This document shows, one piece after another, positions 48,241 through 59,040 of a stretch of DNA of 64,000 bases; position 1 is the first letter of the stretch; the number at the start of each line of letters is the position of its first letter. This DNA is from Branchiostoma floridae (Eukaryota; Chordata; Leptocardii; Amphioxiformes; Branchiostomatidae): NCBI RefSeq assembly GCF_000003815.2, contig NC_049983.1:24636432-24700431 (forward strand), written 5' to 3'. The position numbers were made by a program, and so were the translations under genes. The notes beneath the pieces were generated by a model that saw nothing but the letters and a program-made list of their open reading frames with translations, did not search any database and had not been told where the DNA came from.

Positions 48241-49576
48241 AAAGTCTCAATGTGTGGTTAGAGCACATGGGTTTCTTCAGTAACAGGACTCCAGGGCGGT
48301 AACTTCTAACTTCTTTTCACGTGCTGTTTTCTCTTCCGCTGTGACTCATTACTATTTTCTCGTGCAAAGACTTGAGATTTTAATTGACTCTTGACGATCT
48401 TTTTCATAAATAAGTATTCTATCGCAAGATGAGACACATAGCCTAATAAGGACACGCATGATAAATGCCTCAGTTCACTAATCGGAACACTCTCTTAATA
48501 TCATTGAGATGTAATTATATTACTGCAATCCAATCAGGGCTGATGTATACGTTATTATCTCAAAAGATCAGTTGGGGAAATATGAAGTTTCCTTTATCGC
48601 CTACGCCGTACGGTGATCGTTACTGTTCTTAATACATCATAATTTCTGAAGAGAAACATGATGAATTACCACGTCACTGTACATACACTGTTGTGAGTGC
48701 CGCATGTTTTTTATTTTATTTGTAATATAAATGATTCATCCTCACTTGTAAACCTCGTTATATTCCCAGTACAACTCAGGCGTGTAGGAAGTGATCAATA
48801 ACCACCTGTCTCGGAAACTGTGTTCATAATACCGTTACCATACTCCCTCTCCGTGCTAGTGATTATAACGCGGTAATTTAGCAGTGATTATTTAGGTATG
48901 TCGAAGTTTTCCCAGTGGTGTGGGTCTCCAGCGTTCCGGCTGAACTAAGTGTCTTTATTTGTTTCTTCGTGCGGCGATTGAGAACATTGAGCAGAACGGA
49001 TGAGCGATGCACTTTTATTTAGCTTTCAATAACAATTAGATCGGATTCCTGCAGCGTGAAATCGCGGCGCCGATGCCTGGTTACGGGTGTAATCAGATAA
49101 GGCCACAGTAAGTAAATTTTATGGATGACATCCTAGTTATGCAGAGTGTAGAAATAAACAAGATGGGTATAAGAAAACAAGATGGTTAAATTTTCAAAAT
49201 AGACACCATAAACGTCGTAACAAAATTTGAAGTGACAAAACGTGGCATTGCAACTAACAAGGAATTCATTCCTGTATCAAAGAAGTGAACTAGTGTGGTC
49301 CACTGGTATCACTTGAAAAGCTGGAAACTGCATTCATGGCTTCCATATATTGGTGGCACTTTTACAACTATCCAACAAGTTTCATTTCTGTAACTTAATG
49401 GCTTCCTCCCTAGTGTCAGTCCTACAAGTATGATTATCAGGCTACAACACAACTTTTGCCTATTTTGTTCTATCTGACCATTCCCAAAGAGGAAAAAAAT
49501 TCTAGTTTTCTTTTTCTGAAATCAGGCGAAAATTAATGAGCGCGCTGATGTCATCCATAAAGTTTGCCTGCTGTGG
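48241..49576. other. Intergenic stretch, nothing identified
   Basis: AT-rich sequence between the LINE remnant and the foldback element. No exon, repeat or RNA gene was recognised. Confidence 0.5.
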
Positions 49577-49592
49577 CCTAACGAACCAATAG

Positions 49593-49660
49593 GGGTTGTA
49601 CTAATACCTCCATGGAGCCAGCTCCATGGAGCCAGCTCCATGGAGGTATTAATACAACCC
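49593..49660. repeat. Left terminal palindrome, 68 bp
   Basis: GGGTTGTACTAATACC opens and GGTATTAATACAACCC closes a nearly perfect palindrome; the centre is repeated CCATGGAGCCAGCT. It would form a long hairpin. The same-sized structure closes the element on the right. Confidence 0.9.
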
Positions 49661-51972
49661 TGCGCCCAACCTCCCACCTCCATGGAGCCAGCTCCACGCA
49701 CTTTGAATGCATAACCACGTTTCACGTTACCTTCAATAGAAATTTATAGTTTTCTTTGAATGCATACAATTGGTTCACGTCACATCAAGAAAAAATTATA
49801 GTCCGCTATGGAGACGCCTTTGTAACACATTCTTTCACCTCTTCGAATACATAGACAGGTTTCATTTCACCTTCAATTGAAATTTATAGTTTGCTACTCT
49901 TGTAAACAATAAAAAAGCCTGCAAAGCCACGGCCCACATTCTTTCACCTCTATGCACTTGGATTACATAGACATGTTTCATTTTACCATCAAGAGAAATT
50001 TAGAGTTCGATTTCTTGTAAACAATAAACAAGCCCGCACAGCCACGGCGTACATTCTTCCACCTCTACGCACTTTGAATACTGTACATGTTTCACGTCAC
50101 CTCCAAGAGAAATATATGGTTCTCTTTTCTTGTAAACAATAAACAAGCCCGCACAGCCACGGCGTACATTCTTCCACCTCTACGCACTTTGAATACTATA
50201 CATGTTTCACGTCACCTCCAAGAGAAATATATGGTTCGCTATATAGCTATTCTTGTAAACAATAAACAATCCCGCACAGCCACGGCGTACATTCTTCCAC
50301 CTCTACGCACTTTGAATACTATACATGTTTCACGTCACCTCCAAGAGAAATATATGGTTCGCTATATAGCTATTCTTGTAAACAATAAACAATCCCGCAC
50401 AGCCACGGCGTACATTCTTCCACCTCTACGCACTTTGAATACTATACATGTTTCACGTCACCTCCAAGAGAAATATATGGTTCGCTATATAGCTATTCTT
50501 GTAAACAATAAACAATCCCGCACAGCCACGGCGTACATTCTTCCACCTCTACGCACTTTGAATACTATACATGTTTCACGTCACCTCCAAGAGAAATATA
50601 TGGTTCTCTTTTCTTGTAAACAATAAACAAGCCCGCACAGCCACGGCGTACATTCTTCCACCTCTACGCACTTTGAATACTATACATGTTTCACGTCACC
50701 TCCAAGAGAAATATATGGTTCGCTATATAGCTATTCTTGTAAACAATAAACAATCCCGCACAGCCACGGCGTACATTCTTCCACCTCTACGCACTTTGAA
50801 TACTATACATGTTTCACGTCACCTCCAAGGGAAATCTATGGTTCGCTATTCTTGTAAGCAATATACAAGCCCGCACAGCCACGGCCTGCATTCTTCCACC
50901 TCTACGCACTTTGAATACTATACATGTTTCACGTCACCTCCAAGAGAAATATATGGTTCTCTTTTCTTGTAAACAATAAACAAGCCCGCACAGCCACGGC
51001 GTACATTCTTCCACCTCTACGCACTTTGAATACTATACATGTTTCACGTCACCTCCAAGAGAAATATATGGTTCGCTATATAGCTATTCTTGTAAACAAT
51101 AAACAAGCCCGCACAGCCACGGCGTACATTCTTCCACCTCTACGCACTTTGAATACTATACATGTTTCACGTCACCTCCAAGGGAAATATATGGTTCGCT
51201 TTTCTTGTAAACAATAAACAAGCCCGCACAGCCACGGCGTACATTCTTCCACCTCTACGCACTTTGAATACTATACATGTTTCACGTCACCTCCAAGAGA
51301 AATATATGGTTCGCTTTTCTTGTAAACAATAAACAATCCCGCACAGCCACGGCGTACATTCTTCCACCTCTACGCACTTTGAATACTATACATGTTTCAC
51401 GTCACCTCCAAGAGAAATATATGGTTCGCTATATAGCTATTCTTGTAAACAATAAACAATCCCGCACAGCCACGGCGTACATTCTTCCACCTCTACGCAC
51501 TTTGAATACTATACATGTTTCACGTCACCTCCAAGAGAAATATATGGTTCGCTATATAGCTATTCTTGTAAACAATAAACAATCCCGCACAGCCACGGCG
51601 TACATTCTTCCACCTCTACGCACTTGAATACTAACATGTTTCACGTCACCTCCAAGAGAAATATATGGTTCGCTATATAGCTATTCTTGTAAACAATAAA
51701 CAATCCCGCACAGCCACGGCGTACATTCTTCCACCTCTACGCACTTTGAATACTATACATGTTTCACGTCACCTCCAAGAGAAATATATGGTTCTCTTTT
51801 CTTGTAAACAATAAACAAGCCCGCACAGCCACGGCGTACATTCTTCCACCTCTACGCACTTTGAATACTATACATGTTTCACGTCACCTCCAAGAGAAAT
51901 ATATGGTTCGCTATATAGCTATTCTTGTAAACAATAAACAATCCCGCACAGCCACGGCGTACATTCTCCAGT
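49661..51972 (+). repeat. Left satellite arm: 115 and 123 bp units
   Basis: From about 50087 the units start at ATGTTTCACGTCACCTCCAA. Short units (115 bp, GGTTCTCTTTTCTTG, AACAAGCCCGC) and long units (123 bp, GGTTCGCTATATAGCTATTC, AACAATCCCGC) alternate in patterns. At least 16 units can be counted before the gap at 51973; the units before 50087 are more diverged. Only the 123 bp unit keeps a reading frame, and the resulting frames are periodic artefacts. Confidence 0.95.
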
Positions 51973-52072
51973 NNNNNNNNNNNNNNNNNNNNNNNNNNNN
52001 NNNNNNNNNNNNNNNNNNNNNNNNNNNNNNNNNNNNNNNNNNNNNNNNNNNNNNNNNNNNNNNNNNNNNNNN
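51973..52072. other. Assembly gap (100 N)
   Basis: Undetermined bases, probably a fixed-size placeholder, at the inner end of the left satellite arm. Confidence 0.99.
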
Positions 52073-52122
52073 GACTTTTACTCAGGCCTGGTGCTTTTGA
52101 CTCCAGGGGGATTTCTTGCCAA

Positions 52123-52320
52123 ACGCGCGCGCGCGCGCGCGCGCACACACACGCACACGCACACGCACACGCACACGCACACGCACACACACACACACAC
52201 ACCAAACACACCAAACACACCAAACACACACCAAACACACAATATGGGCACACACGCACACGCACACGCACACACACACACACACACCAAACACACCAAA
52301 CACACACCAAACACACAATA
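52123..52320. repeat. CG/CA microsatellite with ACCAAACAC repeats
   Basis: A (GC)n run passes into (ACGC)n and (CA)n, then CACCAAACAC repeats ending in ACACAATATGGG. The last part is duplicated once (about 52196-52246 and 52280-52324). It lies in the centre of the foldback element. Confidence 0.95.
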
Positions 52321-52324
52321 TGGG

Positions 52325-53339
52325 AATAGATAGCACCTTTATGTCGGAACCATAAAAAGTTATGGGGAACCGACTGCTAGTGTTGACATAATTGTTAAAC
52401 GAAAAACAGACAGTAAAAAAATACCCACTAGTACGATAGAACGACCCAAGCAAGCGGCGCCTTTGTGAAATGTAGCATTTTACTTTGTGCTGTCACAAGA
52501 CCGCCGATATAGACCTAACATTACCAGGTTAACGTTCTTATTCTAAAATCAGATAGTAAATTGTCAATCGTTCATTCCCCAAACTAGTGGCCAGTTTGCC
52601 GTCAGTACATAATATATTATCTGCGCTTTGGCTTTGGACGTTTTGTCAAAAGTAATACACAATATAGAATAGGTCGTACCACCAGTTTGTGAGCTATTTG
52701 TCCCCCATGGCAGGTTGATAAGTTGGATAAATACGTATCCATACAAGAAATTAGAAAGTCCGACAAAAATGAATAAAAAGACTTCAAATTCATCTCGAAA
52801 CCCAACCTCTGCTTGGAGGGCATTGTTTACGGGACCGTGTACTGAGGAATGCGACACCTCCGTGCTAATTGTTACAAAGCGTTTTACGGCTTGCCCACCG
52901 TGAAACTCCCACCGTGGCTTGTCACAGCTTGTAACAGTTATCTAGCACCTCACCGACTGATAACCGGAGGGGGGCCGGGTAGACAATGCCAGTGCCGGAA
53001 AAACAAACAATAAAAACATGTATGGATAAGAAGTTGCACAATACTAAAAGGGGTTGCCCCGAAGCCCATGACGAAGTCTTGCGTGGGAGATCTACACCTC
53101 CCATCTTCTGTTTTGCTATAGAATATGAGAGGTTAATAGAAAATGTCCACTACCCCGAAGGCACCCGTTTGACAAAGGACATTATATAAATAATAATAGT
53201 ATTATCTGGTGTATTTTGCATCCCATTTGGTACCCAATGTGTTGAGTAATGAGTCCTCGAGCACGAGACCCCAGTTTTAGGTCCCTCCCGGAAGACGATG
53301 ATAATAATCTAAGATCCACGTTGGCGTAAATAGTATCAA
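52325..53339. other. Central single-copy segment of the foldback element
   Basis: About 1 kb between the microsatellite and the right array. Frames reach at most 97 codons, with no recognised domain or transposase motif. It could be captured flanking DNA or a decayed internal region. Confidence 0.5.
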
Positions 53340-54600
53340 ACCCACCTCTACGAAGAATGTTGCATAGCGGACTACGTTTACGTAAAATTACAAGGGCGGC
53401 CCGATAGCGGACTATATAAAGATTGTTTCCTGTGGTGACGAGAACCAATTGCATACATTCAAAGTTCGTAGAGCTGGCTTCATCAAACTTATTTTTCGTT
53501 TACAAGGGCGGCCCCAAAGCAGACTATATGATTTTTTTTCCTGTGGTGACGAGAACCAATTGTATACATTCAAAGTTCATAGAGCTGGCTCCATGAAACT
53601 CGTTTTTCGTTTACAAGGGCGGCCCCATGGCCCCATAGCGGACTATATAAATATTTTTTCTGTGGTGACGAGAACCAATTGTATACATTCAAAGTTCATA
53701 GAGCTGGCTCCATGAAACTTGTTTTTCGTTTACGTAAAATTACAAGGGCGGCCCGATAGCGGACTATATAAAGATTGTTTCCTGTGGTGACGAGAACCAA
53801 CTGTATACATTCAAAGTTCATAGAGCTGGCTCCATGAAACTTGTTTTTCGTTTACAAGGGCGGCCCCATGGCCCCATAGCGGACTATATAAATATTTTTC
53901 CTGTGGTGACGAGAACCAATTGTATACATTCAAAGTTCGTAGAGCTGGCTCCATGAAACTTGTTTTTCGTTTACGTAAAATTACAAGGGCGGCACCATGG
54001 CGGACTGTATAAATATTTTTTTCCTGTGGTGACGAGAACCAATTGTATACATTCAAAGTTCATAGAGCTGGCTCCATGAAACTTGTTTTTCGTTTACAAG
54101 GGCGGCCCCATAGCGGACTAAGATTTTTCCTGTTGTGACGAGAACCAATTGTATACATTCAAAGTTCATAGAGCTGGCTCCATGAAACTTGTTTTTCGTT
54201 TACGTAAAATTACAAGGGCGGCCCGATAGCGGACTATATAAAGATTGTTTCCTGTGGTGACGAGAACCAATTGTATACATTCAAAGTTCGTAGAGCTGGC
54301 TCCATGAAACTTGTTTTTCGTTTACAAGGGCGGCCCCATAGCGGACTAACATTTTTCCTGTGGTGACGAGAACCAATCGTATACATTCAAAGTTCATAGA
54401 GCTGGCTCCATGAAACTTGTTTTTTTTGTTTACAAGGGCGGCCCCATAGCGGACTATATAAAGATTTTTTCCTGTGGTGACGAGAACCAATTGTATACAT
54501 TCAAAGTTCATAGAGCTGGCTCCATGAAACTTGTTTTTCGTTTACAAGGGCGGCTCTATAGCTGACTAAGATTTTTCCTATGATGAGGTGAACTAACTGT
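53340..54600 (-). repeat. Right satellite arm: 98-125 bp units, inverted relative to the left arm
   Basis: GACGAGAACCAATTGTATAC recurs roughly ten times between 53430 and 54490. Units carry ATTCAAAGTTCATAGAGCTG, CTCCATGAAACTTG, CAAGGGCGGCCCC and ATAGCGGACTATATAAA. Length differences come from optional GTAAAATTA and ATGGCCCC blocks. On the minus strand the order (TTTGAAT, TATACA, GTCACC, TTGTAAAC, ACAA) parallels the left-arm unit, so both arms derive from one ancestral repeat. Confidence 0.92.
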
Positions 54601-54709
54601 ATGTACGTATTCAAAGCGAAATATAAATTTCTTTTGAAGGTGACGTGAACCAATTGTATGTATTCAAAGTGCGTGGAGCTGGCTTTATGGAGCTGGTAGG
54701 TTGGGAGCA

Positions 54710-54777
54710 GGGTTGTACTAATAGCTCCATGGAGCTGGCTCCATGGAGCTGGCTCCATGGAGCTATTAGTACAACCC
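54710..54777. repeat. Right terminal palindrome, 68 bp
   Basis: GGGTTGTACTAATAGCTCC opens and GGAGCTATTAGTACAACCC closes it, with CATGGAGCTGGCTC repeats in the centre. Nearly perfect and the same length as the left palindrome. Confidence 0.92.
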
Positions 54778-54800
54778 CTTCTCCTAACGAACGCTCCCCC

Positions 54801-55560
54801 GTCATGACGTGACGTTTATCTGGTCCTATCACAAGCGAGCCGCGTTGCTGGAGTCCCGCCAATCAGATCTGGTGGAAGGTAATTATTGGACCGATTGTAT
54901 GCAAATGCCTGGGTTTTGCATTGTCTGCAATTTCAATAAATCTAATTCTAAATTCATTCTTACATGTGCTCAAAGTCATGTTTTATTTGGTATTTTCTGT
55001 TCTTACTGTTATTTTTGTCCAATGCTGGCATCAGATCAACATATGGTTCTTTGGCACTAGCTTTGTCCCAAGACTACCTGATGGCATCTGTTCTGAAGGC
55101 TGGGTATCGGAACAGAAACTTGACGTACAGGTGCGATTCAGGTGCAGAGGATCAGGTCCAGGTGCGGTACGCGTGTAATCTCCGGTCATGACGTGACGTT
55201 TATCTGCCCCAACTACGAGCGAACCGCTATACTGGAGTCCCGCCAATCAGATGTGTTGGAAGGTAATTGGGACAACTGTATGCAAATGCCTGGATAATGC
55301 ATGCATTGTATTGTCCATAATTTCAATAAATCTAAATCCAAACTTGATTCGCTCTTACGTGTGCTCAAAGTCATATTTTGTCTTGTCTTGTATTTTTTTG
55401 TTCTCACTGTTGCTTTTGGTCAAAGCTGGCATCAGACCAACATTTGGTTCTTTGGGACCAAGATTATCTGATGATATTTATTCTAATGGTGCTGAGTAGG
55501 GGTGGGTACCCGAACAGAAACTTCAGGCCCAGGTCCGGTTCAGGACATAAACCTAGACCT
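54801..55560. repeat. Tandem duplication, unit 384 bp
   Basis: GTCATGACGTGACGTTTATC starts at 54801 and 55185. Both copies continue with CTGGAGTCCCGCCAATCAGA, GTATGCAAATGCCTGG, TTTCAATAAATCTAA, GTGCTCAAAGTCAT, GCTGGCATCAGA and CGAACAGAAACTT-type words. The second copy is diverged. The frames over it do not match known proteins. Confidence 0.85.
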
Positions 55561-56189
55561 AACTGTCTGTGAAAGGTTATAAATGGTCATACTTAAAACA
55601 TTGGTCCATTTCGCCACAAAGGTGAAGTATCAGATTTCCACAGGTGCTTCAGCATCCTATCTTGGTGTAAACAATGATAGGTAGGAACTTGGTAGATCAA
55701 TCTACACTACTTCCCTCTTGCCTTTTTCTCGAACCGGTAATCCCTAAAACGTGTGAACGCTAGCAAACATAATCTGTTCCATTTGGCTAATCAGTCCAAT
55801 ATTCGGTCCAATGATTTTTAGGTCCGGTTTTGTACTGGTACGCGTACGGTACCAACCCTAGTGCTTAGCATTCGGCTACATATGTACGCGTTGCCTAATG
55901 TGCATGATACCCATCAATAATCCACAACAGTGCCAACTCTTAGCGGTAATCATCAACAGCTTAATCTATCCCAGAACACGGTAGGGAGATAGAATTACTC
56001 AAGTCGCCCACCCACTTATCTCAATTGCTATGCATTAATAACGTACATCATTATCTCATTTGCTATGCATTAATACCCCTGTCACATTATCAACGATACG
56101 GTACGGGCGTATCGACGGAATATCGGTTATATTTAGGATTGGCACAGGGTTGTGCGTATTTTTCACCAACCGTCTCTGTCACATACAAG

Positions 56190-56242
56190 CCATACGTTGT
56201 ATCTTGTACAATTGTTGTGCAGTAAAGTTATTATTATTATAA
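56190..56242 (+). repeat. LINE-like 3' end fragment
   Basis: TTGTACAATTGTTGTGCAGTAAAGTT followed by (ATT)n resembles the 3' end of the LINE at 56541-56880 (CAAATGTCGTGCAATAAAGTT). Only the last tens of bases are recognisable. Confidence 0.45.
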
Positions 56243-56467
56243 GCAAGGCTCGGGCGACTGCCGCAGAATCGTCGTCCGATCGATTTTCAGGGGTATAATC
56301 ACTTTCATGTCCTTGGTATTGACTGATCACGTTAAGAAATTACATATTTTTTTACCTAGCTTCTAGGGCAATGTAAACAGAATCGACCAGAAGGGAAACG
56401 TACCGTTGATGAGTGCAATGCAATAAAGGTCTTCTTTCATTCAATAGTTCAGTCTTATGCCCTCTTA

Positions 56468-57021
56468 GGGCGCGGTCACATAAGTCGTGCGATCGTACAA
56501 TTTTGATGCCACACTAGGATTTTCAAGCAGGCCCTGATAGAAGAAGAACTTTATTGCACGACATTTGTGCATGGTACAATGTATGGCTACAACTATTACA
56601 CAAAGTACAAAATAGGTGTATAGAATAAGACTTAACATCCTTATTAACATAGCAAAAAGGGCTAAAACAAGATATAATGTTACAATCGAGTTGGGCTAAT
56701 CATGGCTTTCATTATTCTTTCTAATAACAAAGCAGTCTTTGATATATTTGCCTAACTTTGCATTATGGAAGTTGTGGCATCTAAAGATATATACAAATCT
56801 GTTTTTAGCATCGAGGTTCTTGAAATCTGCTGTAATAGATTCTAGAAATGTGAATAGCTCATTACGTAAAATAGTGTAGAACCAACCACCGACATGGATC
56901 CAAAATACAGCATTTTGTGTACCAAAACAGTTGAACTTTGCAGTAGACGTACATGTCTGCCCTCTAAAATGCCGAACGTTAGCAATCGTGCTACGATCGT
57001 ACGATCTATGTGACGGCACCC
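56468..57021. mobile_element. MITE with TTA target duplication, enlarged by a nested LINE
   Basis: Ends GGGCGCGGTCACAT and ATGTGACGGCACCC are inverted, continuing with GTCGTGCGATCGTA against TACGATCGTACGATC. TTA flanks both sides (56465-56467 and 57022-57024), as for PIF/Harbinger elements. The parts 56468-56540 and 56881-57021 align, inverted, with the 184 bp element at 13095-13278; the middle is foreign. Confidence 0.85.
56541..56880 (-). pseudogene. 5'-truncated LINE 3' end nested in the MITE
   Basis: The minus strand reads RNELFTFLESITADFKNL and then KLGKYIKDCFVIRKNN, resembling the extreme C-terminal tail of CR1/L2-type reverse transcriptases (F-x-x-L ... K-F-x-x-I ... Y-I-x-x-C-x-x-x-R). 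An AT-rich 3' UTR follows, ending GTCGTGCAATAAAGTTCTTC. The borders are fixed by comparison with the LINE-free MITE at 13095-13278. Confidence 0.75.
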
Positions 57022-57024
57022 TTA

Positions 57025-57989
57025 GTCTCAGTTAGTCAACCATAATTAGTAACCGGTGATGTTACAACAGTGATCCCTTTGTCCTGTCCTTCCTATTCTA
57101 AAAATAAAGAATGTGTTTTCTTATTGTATCATTATTGTGTGTATTTCTTCTTTGTAAAATGAACAGAAATAGATACAGAAAACATAGGACGCTATTCAGA
57201 TCCAAATTGTATCATTTTAATGCCAGTCAAAAATCGACACATACCAAGTTCATTAATTGGAAAAGGCAGCAGAGCTATACATAAATTTTCCTTGGTGGCA
57301 TTTTTCTGTTGATTCTTATCACCAAAGTGACAATTACAAAACTGAAATCTCAGTAAGTTGTGAATTAAATACTATGAATTAGGAAAAACAGAATATTAAC
57401 TAGCATATGCGTAGCTGTCCCCAAACGATGAAGGTGCCTGGGGACTATGTGCGTAGGTCCAATAATGCTGATTGCCCATGGATTTGTTCTGGCGCTATGC
57501 AAAGTTTAACAAAACAACTTTTTGTGTGTTAGGAGTTAACGCATTCCCCAAAAGACTGCCTGCACTTGATTGATAATCACTTCTTGTCCCATTATTGTGA
57601 ATCTGCTGTAAGAACGCGCGCGCCTTTTCCGCCGGGATCAAGAAAATCTGTCCCCAAGGCGATGTGCGAAGTTTTCCCGCTTGTTGAGTTTAATCCAACA
57701 TATCTGGAAGGTGCTCGTCAATCATAGCAGCAAGCCTCCGCCTAGGCCGTCCCTCGGGAGGCCGAGTGGAAAAAGGAATTATCTGCCTTTTGTACGCAAT
57801 AACGACTTCATATTGTATTCCCTAAAGCCCCGTTTTCACAGCATGTGGGCCATTAAACAGGCAGTAATAAGCGGCAAAATCACTGGTCATTGGGATGATT
57901 GTAAGACATGAGACATCATTAGAACATTATTGGAAGATGTTGGTAAATATCTAGATCATCGTGGAGTGATCATTAAGATCATAAGAAAG
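57025..57989. other. Intergenic stretch, nothing identified
   Basis: AT-rich with a short GC-rich patch at 57610-57780. No exon or named repeat was recognised. Confidence 0.45.
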
Positions 57990-58720
57990 ACTATCCGTCA
58001 AAGTGTGGGAGGCCCAATGGTCTGACTACTGTGGAATTCCCACCTTGAATAAACCTTGTCCTATCAGAGGACTTCTGTTGTACTTGCCAAGGCTCAAAAC
58101 TTGTGCTGGCCCCCATCATTGTAAACTTTTGGATCATCATTTTGAGATCGGTTGACTCGCTTAAGACAGTTGGAACATCTGTCAACGTTCGGAAAAGCTA
58201 ACTACCTCACCATTGAGGAATTCCCCTTTTGAAAAAGAAGCTCTTAGGATGACTTCTGCTACACTAGGCTGAGGACGTACGCTGATCCCATTTTGTTACG
58301 ATTTTTTGTAAACTTTTGGATCGTCATTGTCAGATCAATCAGATCGCCAGCTAAGAGACAGTTGGCACACCAGTCCAAGTGCGTGGACAGATCAATTGCC
58401 TCGACCTACCGGACCTTTCTCAGTCTTTCAAACAAAAAGCTTTGGGGATGACTAATAATTCATTCATTCATTCATCCATTCACTAATATGCTATACTCGA
58501 TTGAGAACTTACCCTGGCCCCTTTTTTAACGATTGTTTTGATATTTGGCTCATCACATAAAGATCATGTAGATCGCTAAAAGACAACATTTCGTAAAGAT
58601 CAATGGCCTCAACACTGTGAAATTCCCACAGCTCTTCGAACGACTTCTGCTATAATCGGCTGAGGGCCTACTCTGGTCCAATTTTCGTTAAGATGTTAGG
58701 TTCTCACATATGACAGCACC
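57990..58720. repeat. Degenerate tandem repeat, about 4 units of about 190-200 bp
   Basis: Recurring words in the same order: TGTAAACTTTTGGATC, AAGACAGTTGG / AGAGACAGTTGG, GACTTCTGCTA, GGCTGAGG and CTGGCCCC / CTGGTCCAATTT. Units near 58040, 58240, 58450 and 58630 are strongly diverged. Non-coding. Confidence 0.65.
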
Positions 58721-59040
58721 GATGCCCTGATACCCCTGACACCCGCTTGGCACCCGCCTATGTTGGGATCGCAGGTGCGGACTGTATAACTAACCTGTGA
58801 CGAGGAGGTGGCGTTTTCTGGGCGTCTGCTGAAATGACCCGTGCCTGATAACTCACCGGGTTAACACGCGGTCCGCGTCTATTTCTCTTGTGGATCTGAC
58901 AGGTCGCAAAGTTATGAATAGATTAGCATGATCTAAATATATTAGCATGCTTTTTGGCAATGTGTCTTGGTCTATGAAATATAAGAAATAATGCCAGCTT
59001 GGTAGTACAACAGAATTCATCAAGCAAAGTATTAGTTTTT

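Larger units (their letters stand above)
49577..54792. mobile_element. Foldback-type element of about 5.2 kb with satellite arms
   Basis: The outer ends are inverted copies: AGGGGTTGTACTAATA from 49591 inward, and the same on the minus strand from 54779. After a 68 bp palindrome at each end, the next ~120 bp also match in inverted orientation (CCAGCTCCACGCACTTTGAAT, then TCACGTcACCTTCAA, AAGAAATTTATA). Each arm then becomes a tandem array with opposite orientations. A 10 bp direct repeat CCTAACGAAC lies just outside both ends (49577-49586 and 54783-54792), 3-5 bases from the palindromes. Long inverted arms built of short tandem repeats and 9-10 bp duplications are the layout of FoldBack/Mutator-like elements. 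No transposase is visible. Confidence 0.75.

Noticed and set aside
50087-52100. Long frames of 97-179 codons with repeated HVTS / ARTATAYILPP-type text
   Set aside because: They arise because the 123 bp unit is a multiple of three; each frame breaks at every 115 bp unit and there is no start, splice or family evidence. They are satellite shadows.
52078-52453. Frames rich in Cys/Val or His/Thr near 52.1-52.4 kb
   Set aside because: Translation of the CG/CA microsatellite.
49593-54777. Tandem repeats with spacer-like pattern considered as a CRISPR array
   Set aside because: Units are fully repeated without unique spacers, and the sequence is clearly eukaryotic.
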